This document shows positions 10,766-21,659 of a stretch of DNA of 64,000 bases, one piece after another. The notes beneath the pieces are model-generated. The model worked only from the letters and a program-made list of their open reading frames with translations, searched no databases and was not told where the DNA came from. Where the stretch lies: the NCBI GenBank assembly GCA_019914995.1, contig CM034135.1:4652501-4716500 (forward strand). The letters are read 5' to 3'. Position 1 is the first letter of the stretch, and every line of letters starts with the position of its first letter. The DNA comes from Acanthochlamys bracteata (Eukaryota; Streptophyta; Magnoliopsida; Pandanales; Velloziaceae). Both the position numbers and the translations under genes were made by a program.

Positions 10766-11508
10766 AGAGGTGGCAATTTAAATTGGTGGATAAAATTCAA
10801 ATATATTTATTTAATAATCGGGTCAAATTTATTTAATTCTAACATAATCTATAAATTTATACGGGTCAAAATTATCAATCATAATATAAGCTATTTAATA
10901 ACCGAATCAAATTCGGAGCGACCTATTATTAATTAAAATTATTAAATCTAAATTTTATAATTTTAAACTTAAGTGAAATTATAAAATTAGTTAGAATATA
11001 TGTGCACGATATTTTTAACGAAGAGATATAGTGAGTGTCCGTCAAAGTGTGTATTCTATAGTATTTTCATTGGTCTTGAATGTTTCAAAAAGAGATATTT
11101 TTTTAAAAAGAATATGTATTAACAACTAAAATTTTATAACTCTAAATATATATTAATAATTTTAATAATATTATAATTTTTATTTTATATTATTTTACTA
11201 AAAAATAAATATAAATAATTAATTATAAATATAATATAATAATTAATAAATTATTATTATTGATTTTTTTCCAAAAATTTACTATACCATAAAGATAAAA
11301 AAATCAAAAAGTTTTTTTAAAAAATAATAATTTAAATTAATAGATTAATTTCGAATCGATCAGAATTAACTTATTTAATAATCAATTTAAATTTATTCAA
11401 TTTTAAACCAATTTAAATATTTATACTGATTAAATTTTTTATATAAATCTAAATTAAATAGATTAATTTTGAATTGAATTTTAGATACGGTTATATATTG
11501 CCAACCTA
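10766..11508 (+). repeat. GGTGGCAATTT repeat, copy 1
   Basis: Begins AGAGGTGGCAATTTAAATT and ends TATATTGCCAACCT, so the tips are short inverted repeats. Inside, a roughly 110-bp block with TTATTTAATAATCGGGTCAA and TATACGGGTCAAA appears near the left end and again in direct orientation near the right end (about 11340-11490). A sister copy lies at 40824-41682 and shares an internal GTGCACGATATTTTTA block. Non-coding and AT-rich; a non-autonomous DNA transposon is the best guess. Confidence 0.55.
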
Positions 11509-11755
11509 GTTTGTGCGGATGCTTATACTGAATCCTATAAATAATCGATGTTGTTTTATTCTACATCGTGGCCGTACAGATCTGGGCTTGAACCCAGCAG
11601 CACCACATTATCTCGTTTTCTTTTTGGTTTGTTTTTCACTTTTCATAAAGAATGAAGAAATACGGTTTGAAGATCCCACCGTTCTTTCTTTCTGAGAACT
11701 GCTCGCCTGCCGCCGTTCTTTTCTCGCCATCCTTCCTCCGGCTCGCCTGCCTCCG

Positions 11756-14008
11756 ATGGTTTCTTATGTCCTCCTCCGGTGCTCATTATTAGTGAAGCGT
11801 TCTCTTACAGCCCGCTATTTTACTTCTTTCGATCCAATCTCGTCTTCCGATCTCGAGGCACTCGTTCTCCGTCAACGTGGGATCAATGGAAAATTCCACT
11901 CTCTCTTCTCCGCTGCCGTCTGTAACCCTTCTGTTCTTTCTTCCGCCTGCTTCCGTCTTGCTTCTCGCGCAAACCCTTTACTCCCTTTCCCTCAAAACTT
12001 CTCTGCTTCTCAGCAGCATTTCGTTGAACACCTCTCTCGCGATCTACAGGACAGAAATTTCAATCCCAGATCTCATTGCATCAACTTGGCTCCATCTAGG
12101 AGAAAAGGTGAGCACTTGCATCTTCCTACCCTTGATCTTAAAGTTGTCATGGAAGCGATCGGGATGGTTTTTGATGTGGTATATGATAAAAAGTTTGCAA
12201 CTTTTGCCTATGGCGGCCGTGCTGGGCTTGGCCGGCACACGGCAGTGCGGTACTTGAAGTCGTATGTAAAGAACCCAACCTGGTGGTTATGTGTTGCCCT
12301 TCGGCGGCAAAGGTTCGATAGGAAGCATGTGGATAGGTTATTTAATCTTATCAGGGAAGATGTAGATGATCTGGAGTTTGTTGACTTTGTGGAGCAGTTA
12401 TTCGAATCGAATGTGGTGGCGTTTGATCTTGGAGGGCTTGAAATTGGTCGTGGATTTCCTCAAGAGAGTGTTTTGGTTCCAAGATTTGTTAATATTTATT
12501 TTGATGGGTTGGATAGGTTAATTCAGGACATACGTGCAGAGGTTCATAAGAAAAATCCGAGACTTGACAGTTTGAGGAAAGAAGACGAAGGCAAGGTTTT
12601 TCATAGCCCAGTTAGGGTTTATGCTGTTAGATACTTGGATGAGGTATTGGTTGTTACTTCTGGATCAAAGGTGCTTGCAAGCGATGTAAAAGATAGGATT
12701 GTGAAATATTTGGAGGATGAGATGAAGCTAAAAGTTGATAAATTGGAGACTTCTATACACAGTGCAGTCTCAGAGAAGTTGCGTTTTATGGGAATGGAAC
12801 TCCAAGCAGTGACCCCATCTGTTCTCCATCCACTGATGTCTGAGAAGGCAATTAGAGCTAGGAAGAAGTATCTCAAAAGGAGGGCAGAAAAAGCCCAAGA
12901 GCTGAAGAATGCTCGTGAAACAATCAGAAAGAAGTTAGGGCTGAAGATCTTGAACCATGTGTTCAAGAAAATCAAGAGGAAGGTTGTGTTTAAGTTTGAT
13001 TTCAGTATAGAAAAAGAGGTCAATGAAATCTTTAGGACCTGGAGCGAGGAGGTGGTGGATGAATTCTTTCAATCTAGAGATGAATGTTGGGCCTGGCATC
13101 GAATGTTGACTTCTGGTGACTTCCTGTCTCTAAAAAGAATACAGGATCAGCTTCCTGAGGAGCTAGTGGACGCGTATGATGAGTTTCAGGAGAATGCCAA
13201 TAAGTATTTAATGCCTACAAGAGCTAGTAAAGTCATAGAGGAAGAGGAGAGACATGAAAAAGAGGAGGAGGAGAGGAAGTACACTAAGAAGACGGTGGAG
13301 GATTTGACAGAGCTTCAAATCAGGGTTGATGCACCTATTGAGCTTGTTAGGAAGACAATCAAGTTGGCAAGGTTCACCAATGCTATGGGAAGACCTCGTC
13401 CAATCAAGTTGCTTATCTGTTTGGATGATGTTGACATCGTCAAATGGTACGCCGGCGTAGGGAGGAGATGGCTTGAGTTCTTCTGTTGTTGCAGAAATTT
13501 CAAGATGGTAAAAACAGTAGTCAATTATCACCTAAGGTTCTCTTGTTTCTTGACACTAGCAGAAAAGCATGAGTCCACAAAGCGTGAGGCCATTCGACAC
13601 TACACCAAGGATTTGAAGGTCATGACTGTGAATGGAGATGGTGAAGTTCACTTCCCCACAGAGAAGGAAATACGGATGATGGGTGATAAAAATCTTTCAG
13701 ATCCTATGCCAGTAGATGGTGCTTTGTGCTTGATTTTAGCTAGATTAGCTAGCAACGAGAGCATCAGTACTTGCTTAGCCCATTTCTGCGAAAGCACTGA
13801 AACTGTACTGTATCGGATACGTTTACTTCAGAACCGTTTGAATGTGGATCCCTTGGATAGTGACAAGTGGGTGCAAGGAATGGGTGCAATTCATGAGTGC
13901 CTCAATAAGAAGTGTCTCCCATTGTGTTCCAAGCATGCAAGTCATTTGTTATCAGGCTGGATCTCTCTTCAAGACATAGATTGTGCTTCACTGCTGGATT
14001 TAGAATGA
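11756..14008 (+). CDS. Nuclear-encoded organellar intron maturase, type II (NMAT3/NMAT4 class)
   Basis: An intronless 750-codon gene related to the proteins encoded by group II introns. Family members are imported into mitochondria and promote splicing of group II introns. The N-terminus is rich in Ser, Arg and Leu with few acids, as in a targeting peptide. RT-like blocks run from about residue 120 to 350, including PTLDLKVVMEAIGMVF and LEIGRGFPQES. The catalytic box is YLDE (residues 293-296) where active enzymes have YADD, and the earlier aspartate block reads ALRRQRFD, so reverse transcription should be dead. A basic coiled region (370-420), a maturase domain X (about 545-620) with the Cys-rich FFCCC segment, and a Cys/His C-terminus (C715, C720, C724) follow. 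The C-terminal block suggests type II; I lean to NMAT3 over NMAT4 but could not verify this. Confidence 0.9.
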   Translation: MVSYVLLRCSLLVKRSLTARYFTSFDPISSSDLEALVLRQRGINGKFHSLFSAAVCNPSVLSSACFRLASRANPLLPFPQNFSASQQHFVEHLSRDLQDRNFNPRSHCINLAPSRRKGEHLHLPTLDLKVVMEAIGMVFDVVYDKKFATFAYGGRAGLGRHTAVRYLKSYVKNPTWWLCVALRRQRFDRKHVDRLFNLIREDVDDLEFVDFVEQLFESNVVAFDLGGLEIGRGFPQESVLVPRFVNIYFDGLDRLIQDIRAEVHKKNPRLDSLRKEDEGKVFHSPVRVYAVRYLDEVLVVTSGSKVLASDVKDRIVKYLEDEMKLKVDKLETSIHSAVSEKLRFMGMELQAVTPSVLHPLMSEKAIRARKKYLKRRAEKAQELKNARETIRKKLGLKILNHVFKKIKRKVVFKFDFSIEKEVNEIFRTWSEEVVDEFFQSRDECWAWHRMLTSGDFLSLKRIQDQLPEELVDAYDEFQENANKYLMPTRASKVIEEEERHEKEEEERKYTKKTVEDLTELQIRVDAPIELVRKTIKLARFTNAMGRPRPIKLLICLDDVDIVKWYAGVGRRWLEFFCCCRNFKMVKTVVNYHLRFSCFLTLAEKHESTKREAIRHYTKDLKVMTVNGDGEVHFPTEKEIRMMGDKNLSDPMPVDGALCLILARLASNESISTCLAHFCESTETVLYRIRLLQNRLNVDPLDSDKWVQGMGAIHECLNKKCLPLCSKHASHLLSGWISLQDIDCASLLDLE

Positions 14009-14436
14009 GCTTCTATGCACCAGTCAATGTTCTGATCTTTTCATAGTCATATGAAGTAGGAAGCAGACCCTGTGAACTTATTGCAGTTAGAAATCTGTTT
14101 GACATCTGAGATTGCAAATGCTATGAAATGAAATGCTTTTGCTAAAACTGATTGCAACGGCTGGTTTCAAGATTCGGCAAGGAGTCAGCTACCTCAAACA
14201 TTTGCCCGATAACAAATGACTCGCATGCTGGATTTACAATGAGCTTTCTATGCACCAGTCAATGTTCTGATCTTTTCATAGTCATATGAAGTTGGAAGAC
14301 CCTGTGAACTTGTTGCGGTTAGAAATCTGTTTGACATATGAGATTGCAAATGCTATGAAATGAAATGCTTTTGCTAAAACTGATTGCAATGGCTGGTATC
14401 AAGATTCGGCATGGAGTCAGCTACCTCAAACATTTG
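13992..14436 (+). repeat. Tandem duplication (234-bp period) covering the maturase stop codon and 3' flank
   Basis: TGCTGGATTTAGAATGAGC at 13992, which holds the last codons and stop of the maturase gene, recurs as TGCTGGATTTACAATGAGC at 14226. The two copies then stay nearly identical for about 210 bp, to CTCAAACATTTG at 14204 and 14436. Differences are scattered substitutions plus small indels, so the duplication is fairly recent. The second copy has lost the stop-adjacent frame and is only 3' flank. Confidence 0.9.
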
Positions 14437-15029
14437 TTCATGTGTAAGTATCACTTTCGTGAACTTTGCTGATAATTGGCATTGCTTGACTTATCAGGTT
14501 GTCTTATAGTTTCATGCATATGATTTTTTATCTTCAATTTCCAAGACTGCAGAAATGGTGAAAGTGGAAAGGGGTGTCTTCGTTCTTTGATTCGTTTGAG
14601 TTAACTTTAGAGAAATGCCTGCTTCACTCCTGCTGTAGCCATGCACTCATCGGTAAGTTTCTTTTTTCTGAGTTACACCAAGCTACATATTTCTTGATGT
14701 TGAAAATCTACCACTCTTGATCATTCATTCTGCTAAATATGTGTTCAAGTCAATGAACATCTTTATATATATGACCGCCAGCTTCCCAGATTCTGGTTGA
14801 GAAGTTAAATGTTGAGCCCTAATGGGAGTTCTACTAGTCCTAGAGCTGAAACCCAAATACGACAATCAAAATGGTGGCACATACGGATTTTTAAATGGAT
14901 GACATTAAAACTTGATAGCCACCTTACTCCTATATAAAGGAGCTATCATCTCTGATTCTCAGCCATCTCTCATTGTTGTAGGGCTTTTGGTATAAAATTT
15001 CTTTTTTTTTTGGGACATCATTGTTGTTC
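14437..15029. other. Maturase 3' flank, no recognisable gene
   Basis: Possibly transcribed 3' region of the maturase. A GTAAGTTT donor-like site occurs at about 14652, but no partner acceptor can be assigned. A TATATAAAGG box at about 14932 lies 100 bp before the HFI1-like pseudogene and has no demonstrable role. Confidence 0.4.
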
Positions 15030-15700
15030 TTGATGGATCTGATTTCCTTCATCCGGTTAATCCTAATGAAGTTATAGTGCCAGCAAAGGAGGAGCTTGCA
15101 CGGAGTCCTTTTCTTGGAGGTGCTTTGTGTGCTCCTCTTGATATACTGTTCTGCCATGCAAGTGTTGGTGATACACAAAAACCTTTACCTTTAGAACCTC
15201 TTGGTAACTTCAGCAGTTTTAGCAGTAACTATTACATGGTGAGCTGTGTAATACAGTAGGTTTAAAGGAAGGAATGGAGAGAATAGCTGATGCTCAGAGC
15301 TCTGGAACGGTTACGGTGGAGTGCGCTAGCTTCCTGAATAATGGAATAAATGCTTTGTTAAGAGGTTGATTAAGTCTTGTGTTGAGTTAGTAGGGTTAAG
15401 GTCTGGCTCTTTTCAGCAAGCTCTATGGTGCACAACCAGCAATCAATTCACCTTTAAAGAAGATTTGAACATAGTCATTAGTTGTGTGGAGGGCTTACTG
15501 GAAGCCCCATCCACCTACAAGGTAGCAATAGTTGTGCGGAGGGCTTACCGGAGAACAAAGATCAGCTATGGTATCTCTCCAACATTTTAAGATTTGAATG
15601 GAATTAAATCCGCAGCAACTTGGAGAGGATTGGCCTCTGCTGCTAGAGAAAGTATCCATCCAGACATTTGGAAAGAAAGGAAGATAGGATCTTCTTTCTT
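15030..15700 (+). pseudogene. Broken copy of a SAGA subunit gene (HFI1/ADA1/TADA1-like, SAGA-Tad1 domain)
   Basis: Three separated pieces match the plant HFI1/TADA1-like protein family (SAGA-Tad1 domain) in the right order. First comes ELARSPFLGGALCAPLD...FCHASVG (about 15090-15180). Next is EGMERIADAQSSGTVTVECA running into LIKSCVELVGLRSG (15266-15405). Then MELNPQQLGEDWPLLLEKV follows in another frame (15598-15654). In living members these belong to one continuous region leading into the Tad1 fold, which helps assemble the SAGA histone-acetylation complex. Here they are split by stops, frame changes and an unrelated insertion of about 190 bp (15406-15597). The N-terminal part of the protein is missing. 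No function expected. Confidence 0.75.
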
Positions 15701-17060
15701 TCATATCATGGGGTCTTGCATCCTCCAAACCTGCAGGCATATGACTATTTGGCCATAGTTACTTTGATCTTCATGCTGATACCTTGATTGATGTTAAGGA
15801 GAAAATTCAATGACAGCCTACTACAGGTGTCACCTTGCAAAAAGAGGTATTTAACCTAGCCTCTCAGGTTTGAAATTTGGGAACATAACCTGGTCTTCTT
15901 ACCTGATCGTTTATGGTTAAAGCTTGAGGGAGAGATTCTTCAACCATGCAGTACATTCGTGATTCTCTACTTTACAGCTAATGCAGTAGGAATTCCAGGA
16001 AACATCGCGGCCATAGTGTATAACGTACTGTTTAAGACGTGCTAGCAGTGTATGTAACATCAATGTTGAGGCATTTCAACATTGTATTAATTGTTTTAGA
16101 ATTCTGACGTAATCATTGAAATCAATCGGGAAATTGTACATCCATCGGGAGTTTGTACCTGTACTTTTGGTTCAGAAAGTACACAATTCTACTAAATACA
16201 ATAACAATTGTAGCTTACTTTTGGTTCAGGGTAAAGCCATATTTGCCACGACTTTTTTTGACTGGCTTACAAACTTTTCAAGTCTTAAAATAATTATACA
16301 TCATAAAATTATTTATTTTTTCTAAAAAAAATAATAGAATTTTTTGCTAAAAGACTTCTTTTAGAAGCTTTATTTTTTTTCAGCCATCCTAAACATGGCA
16401 TAAATTCTTGTTTATATGAGAAAGCATATAAGTAACTACATAACAAACTCGGACTAGACAGTAAATTAATCAGCTGACGTAGTAATATTGTCTCGAGCAC
16501 TCCGTATTCTAATTAACATTCTTGGCAAACTTTTTGATATACGAATCACTGCATTTCGAATAACTTCATATTTTTGTATAACTCCAAACTTGCTTCTAAT
16601 CGAATCCCCAAAAGGGGAATAAGTTGAATCTGATGTCTCTCCAGTATAGATAATATTTGCTTATGTATTACGCACGCAAACAAATCTGCAGATTGATTCA
16701 ATCTTCAGTAACATATTCAAACAACACATTGCATCCTGATAAAGAACTTTGACAAACAAATGTCTCCCAAGAACAAAGATGCAAATGCTACAGACAGTAA
16801 AAACACCGGCTAGAAAATTAGGTTCAGAACGGCCCTGCATTGTTATCTGATAGAAATAAGACTAACTGTCACGATATTCTATCTACCCTAACAACCAACA
16901 CCTTAATCATTCTTACGTGAAGTAAGAACTACAGAATCTACATCAGTAACAGCAATGACTATATAATATTTCTGCAGCAGCCCTGCATTGACCCAGCATC
17001 ACAAATAGGTCCCATCAATTCAAACAATTGCAAAACAATCCCAAACAATTAGACACATCA
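15701..17060. other. Intergenic, no gene seen
   Basis: The first 300 bp may still be decayed HFI1-like 3' sequence. The stretch 16260-16390 is AT-rich with a weak inverted repeat (AAGACTTCTTTTAGAAGCTT) resembling a small MITE. The GAMYB 3'UTR probably occupies the last few hundred bases before 17060. Confidence 0.4.
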
Positions 17061-20000
17061 CTATTTATCAGATAATTGATACACGCCAGGCATGTTTTTC
17101 CAAGAAGATGAGTTGAACCTATTCCCTTGAGCAAAAGCAGACATTCCCCCGGTAGCATTCCTGAAGTCGCTGCTCAAATCATCATCTAGAATTTTGGCAA
17201 TAGCATCATTTATCATAGATACCTCTTTTGTTTTGGGAGAGCCTTCCTGGAGCCAATTTGAAGCTAGTAAAGCATCTGGCATAAGAAAATCCAGCCGACC
17301 TGGATACACTCTCTCGTTACCTGTAGGAAACGTGCTGTATGTACCTGTAATGCAAACAACAAAAAGATATTGAAAAATGTTTATGTGAAGTCAATGCAAC
17401 TCAATTCTCTGAGCTCACCAGTAAGGGACTTAGGAATAAACTCATCAAGTGATCCACCACTCAAAGGTGCAGTGCTCTCACTGAATATAGACGCAGCTGA
17501 ATGACCCAGGGGAGAGATTGGATCACAGTATTCCTCCCAGTCTGTCTCAGACAAATTACCAGTTGATCTTCCCTCTGCATCACTGTTCGTAACATCAGAA
17601 GAGTTCACAGTACTCTCAGATGGCTGTTTCTTCAAATTGCTCAATGTCTTTGATTGGTGTAATAATGCTTCCAGCAGACCACTATTCTGGAGTGAAATGT
17701 AATCAGCTTGCAAAGTTTCAGCTGACGGAGATGGCTCTACATTATTGTCAACTGGCTCCAAAGGAGGAGGGGAAGGACAACCAAGCAACGCACTAAGCTC
17801 AGTTTCTGGATATTGGAGTGAAGGGAGCTCCATCTTCACAGCCCGTGGGTATGGCCTGGAAGTAGAGTAGTTGCCATGCAACACGGCATGGCTGCCAGAG
17901 ATAGCACCATCTCCGAAAGGTAAGCTCTTTGATGCAGGGTCAGGGTCATACTGATAGCCTAACCCAAAGTGCCGGTGAACTTTTTCAGAGGCCTCTCCAG
18001 GAAACTGTTCAGACGCTGGAAACCCATTGGAGATACTGGTATTGATGCCAGATATTAGGGCCTCAGGATCTTGATATCGTTTGCTAAAGTTTATTGAGCT
18101 TAAAAAACTATAATTTTGGGATCCAAGATCCTGATTTAGAATGCCGTTCAGGGAATTATCAGGGAATGGTGGAAGATAGGATAACATCTCATGCTCCGGG
18201 AGGAATTGGTTAATCTGGAAATCTGGAACTTCAAAATCGCTTCCCTGCAGGATCTTGATCTGCATCTTCTCACTTATGTTGAAGTCACTGGCAACCTTGC
18301 TCTGCTGATTCTCACTGGAGAATTCTGCACAAATAGTAGGAGGGTACAAAGGCAAGCCAGCCCGTTGACGTCTTTTAATTCGAGTATTCCAATAGTTCTT
18401 TATCTCATTATCAGTGCGTCCAGGTAACTGAAAATAGTTCCAAAGAGCTAGTTAGATCAAGGCAATCCAAGCAGATAAACAATAACTACAGGATCTAAAT
18501 ATACAAGTAACAGAGACATTTAGCTCTCTTTGAAAGACAATATTCTTAGTTTTTATTTCTTTTATTTTGGTCAAAATAAAGGAAAAGTATGACAGGAAGA
18601 CCTTGTTCATCTCCAGCTTTGAGATAAATAACTTCCCTACATAGTTCATAGACAAAAATATGCGCTATTTGCATTTGCTTTGTTCATCTCCCAGGTCAGC
18701 CAATTTACCATGACAGATACCGGTTCAGCAAATACTCACAAGAGACCTAAATAAGGTTAAAAGTTGAAAAGTAAAAGAAAATCCAAAAGTGACATGCCTA
18801 ATAACAGCACCATTTTACTTCGTAGTGGTGCAAATATCATGGAAAAGGGCAAGTTCTTATTTATGATAAATAGGAATAGGTAATGTGAAGCTTGAGACTT
18901 ATAATATGTTGGAAGAATCAAGAATTATCAAACGTCGCAACAAGATGATTTCACATGCGATCTTACCATCTCAACAAAACAAAAATGAAGTATTCAGGGA
19001 TTGAGCATGACCCAGACAGACAACAGCAGGCCATGAATCCCATGACAAGTCGAAAAGAGGATAAACATTTCAACAAGTCTATACATTCTTAAATAGATGC
19101 ATGCTAAACAAGTCCAAAGACTCGAGTAACTTCGAGCAGACAAGAAAGAAATCATAATAGACAAAATGAGTATAGAAAAAGGATTTACGTTTTACATAAT
19201 CAAATAATAATCAAGGAGATCCAACGCCTACTTTAATTCCACTTCTAACAGCTTACGTTGAAGCCTTTGTGCAAGAAAACTTTTCAAGAGTCAGAAAATT
19301 CAAAAGATCCTTACCTAAGCTTTCACTGACGAAAGCATATTTCAGAAGTAGGTTATGAAATTGGTCGCTCTATATAGCGTTGTGAAAACAGTTAGTTAAC
19401 CAAAATGAACCAAATTGTCAATTTGGTCTGGTTTTTTCTTCATGAAACCAATCGTAGAAACCATATAGGCATTTATATACTTAAGAAACCATATCAGATA
19501 TAAACATTCACATAATGTAAATGTCATTAAGAAACCAAATCACATATGCACATTTGTACAGCTATGCAGATAACCAATTTATGGAGTCCACTTGCAATCA
19601 AGAAGGGAAAAAAGCCAAATAAATGAAGAAAGTGGAAGTTCAGTGCTTCCAGAAAGAGTTGTATGAACATATATTAGTTGGTACACCACACAAGCTTGGT
19701 GGATTCTATTCAAAGAAAATCAAAAGGGCATAATGTTGAGAATTCAGTTATAAAATCCATTAGAATCAGGAAAAAAAAATGCAGTATCCTTCAAGGAATC
19801 GGTACATTTTTCTGATTCGTCCATGTTGGATCGCAGAAAAATTGCAAATCATAATTCTCTGCAGCCAATTTTGACAAACAACTTTAATAACTTATCAAAG
19901 CACTGAAAAGTCTAAGGTTTAATTTCTCTTCCATCAAGTGAGCTAAGAACAAAATCAGAAGCACAGAAATTGCAAAAAGAAAAGACTGGAGGTAGATCAC

Positions 20001-20376
20001 CTACATGGCCAGCCATTTTGGCCCATTTGTTTCCATATCTAGCATGGAGTTTGATAATCAGCTTCTCTTCCTCAGGTGTGAATGCACCTTTCTTTAGATT
20101 TGGCCTTAGATGATTTGCCCAACGCAGACGACAGCTCTTGCCACACCTGGCCAATCCAGAGTGCTTCTGAACTGCATTCCAGTTCCCTTCTCCATGCTTC
20201 TTGACATAGTCCACCAGAATTGCATCCTCAGCAGCTGTCCATGGACCCTTTTTCAGGGTCATACCTTCTGACACGCCACACCCGCCTGCCATAGAACCCC
20301 CACTGCTTCCTTCATCAAGGGATGGAGAGTTGACATGATCCATGGCCATCTCCTTGTAATCAGTCGTGTAGCTCAT
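17061..20376 (-). CDS. GAMYB: GAMYB-type R2R3-MYB transcription factor (MYB33/MYB65 clade)
   Basis: Three coding exons on the minus strand: 20376-20005, 18427-17419 and 17344-17061, all with GT/AG borders and matching phases, giving 554 aa. GAMYB proteins are about this long. They are nuclear activators that bind gibberellin-response promoters in anther and seed. The R2 repeat starts at [18 protein letters not shown] (about residue 41) and R3 at [13 protein letters not shown] (about 94). The second intron-exon border falls at [16 protein letters not shown]. The clade signature [15 protein letters not shown] follows the MYB domain. The miR159 target lies in exon 2 (separate entry). The start was chosen at [10 protein letters not shown], as in the family. 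An in-frame upstream ATG at 20436 would add residues from intron-like sequence. Introns of 1.58 kb and 74 bp; a 5'UTR exon lies upstream. Confidence 0.95.
17813..17833 (-). promoter_or_regulatory. miR159 target site in GAMYB exon 2
   Basis: The mRNA-sense strand reads TGGAGCTCCCTTCACTCCAA, nearly complementary to plant miR159 (which pairs with a GAGCTCCCTTCAATCC core). It encodes MELPSLQYP, the conserved peptide at this site in GAMYB proteins. Cleavage here restricts GAMYB to anthers and aleurone in model plants. Confidence 0.93.
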
Positions 20377-20384
20377 CTTAGGAA

Positions 20385-21650
20385 CCTTTTGAGCAGAAAC
20401 AGAAAAGGATAAATAAATCGTGGAAGGAAGTGACATAAAAGATTTACATCAAGCTATAAAAGCATATATGCAACGGAAAGCATTAAAAGGCCAACTCAAA
20501 CGTCTCAATCAGGATGCCCCAAAAAAAAAGGTTTACCATGGTTTAAATAATAATATGACCATTAGCAATTATACTAGTAACAATCTTATATTAGCTAGTA
20601 GTTGATAGCTATAACACATCTCCAAACATTGGAGCAGCCAACAAATGAAATATCTCTAACTGTCAAAAATATACTACAACTATGACTGCTACCAAAACAA
20701 ACCAAAAATTTGAAGCCAAATTTATGATTATTATAATTTCCGAAGAAGCTGAAAGACCAATCACCAATAGTAAACAAGCAAAACTAAGGATCACTCGGAG
20801 CAAAGTTTTAACTGCAAGGAATGATGTTTGTCCAGAGCATTACCCAGATATCACATCCTATTTCTTTAAATCTTGAGTTACCAAACAAAAGTTACAATAA
20901 TTCATAAATTTAGCAACCTTGTGCACTAGTTAAGATTAGCTCGATCATTAAACCCCCAAAATCTTTACTATTATGGAAACCCCAGCAGTAATTTCAAGCC
21001 TTCAAATGAAACCCAAACAAAAATTTAATCCCAAACCAGAAAATTACCATAAACATTACAAAACGAGCTGTACCGTGCCCGTCAACTGATAACAGCACTA
21101 ATCAATTAAGAAAAATCCTTTCAAATTCGTTCCATAGGTAATCCCATCCCAGCATTCCCAAAAAAAAAGAAGGAATTAAACAAACTTTAAGTCGAACCAG
21201 GTTTCAAAATTCCAGAGAATCAAACCTTTTACTAGATCAGTGAAATTCCGAAATCTCTTTGCGAATTCAACAAACCTATATTAAAAGAAAATCTCATTCC
21301 TGATTCCGAAATCCTTCTTCACGAATTGAATAAGATCAGTGAATGAGATCAATTACCTATACCAAAAAGCTGACCACGTTGATCAAGCTCCGGTGAATTT
21401 TATCATTCAAGATTGGAACATCAAAATACTTCCGGAATAGCGGAGAGATCCAGTGGTGGAGAACAACTAAAACCCTAGCTCTGGAACTCCGACAACACTC
21501 CTTGATCAGGTGAATGATAGCAGTTGCTCAACTGTTCTGCAACCCTAACAAGAACAAAAACAAGTTCTCTGAGAGAGAGCTAAGCGAGTGGAAAATAGAA
21601 AGAAAACTGGACTGCAGAGTTGATAACTGTGATGGGAGAAACAAGTTAGC
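20385..21650 (-). other. GAMYB 5'UTR exon and leader intron
   Basis: A donor TATAG/GTAATT ends a leader exon at 21357. The upstream limit near 21650 is a guess. The matching acceptor is probably CTCAAAAG/GTTCC, just before the start codon at about 20386, which defines a leader intron of about 970 bp. Leader introns are common in GAMYB-like genes. Confidence 0.6.
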
Positions 21651-21659
21651 AGAGGAGAT

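Noticed and set aside
11560-11610. CTGGG-CTTGAAC-CCAG hairpin resembling a tRNA T-arm
   Set aside because: No matching D-arm, anticodon arm or acceptor stem on either strand; probably chance or a SINE scrap.
11877-13531. Open frames on both strands inside the maturase gene
   Set aside because: Shadows of the 750-codon maturase frame; none shows a recognisable domain.
19912-20004. Extension of the first GAMYB exon past the MYB repeat ([10 protein letters not shown]...)
   Set aside because: A canonical GT donor directly after AGH joins in phase to [13 protein letters not shown], the conserved R3 continuation; the extension is intron.
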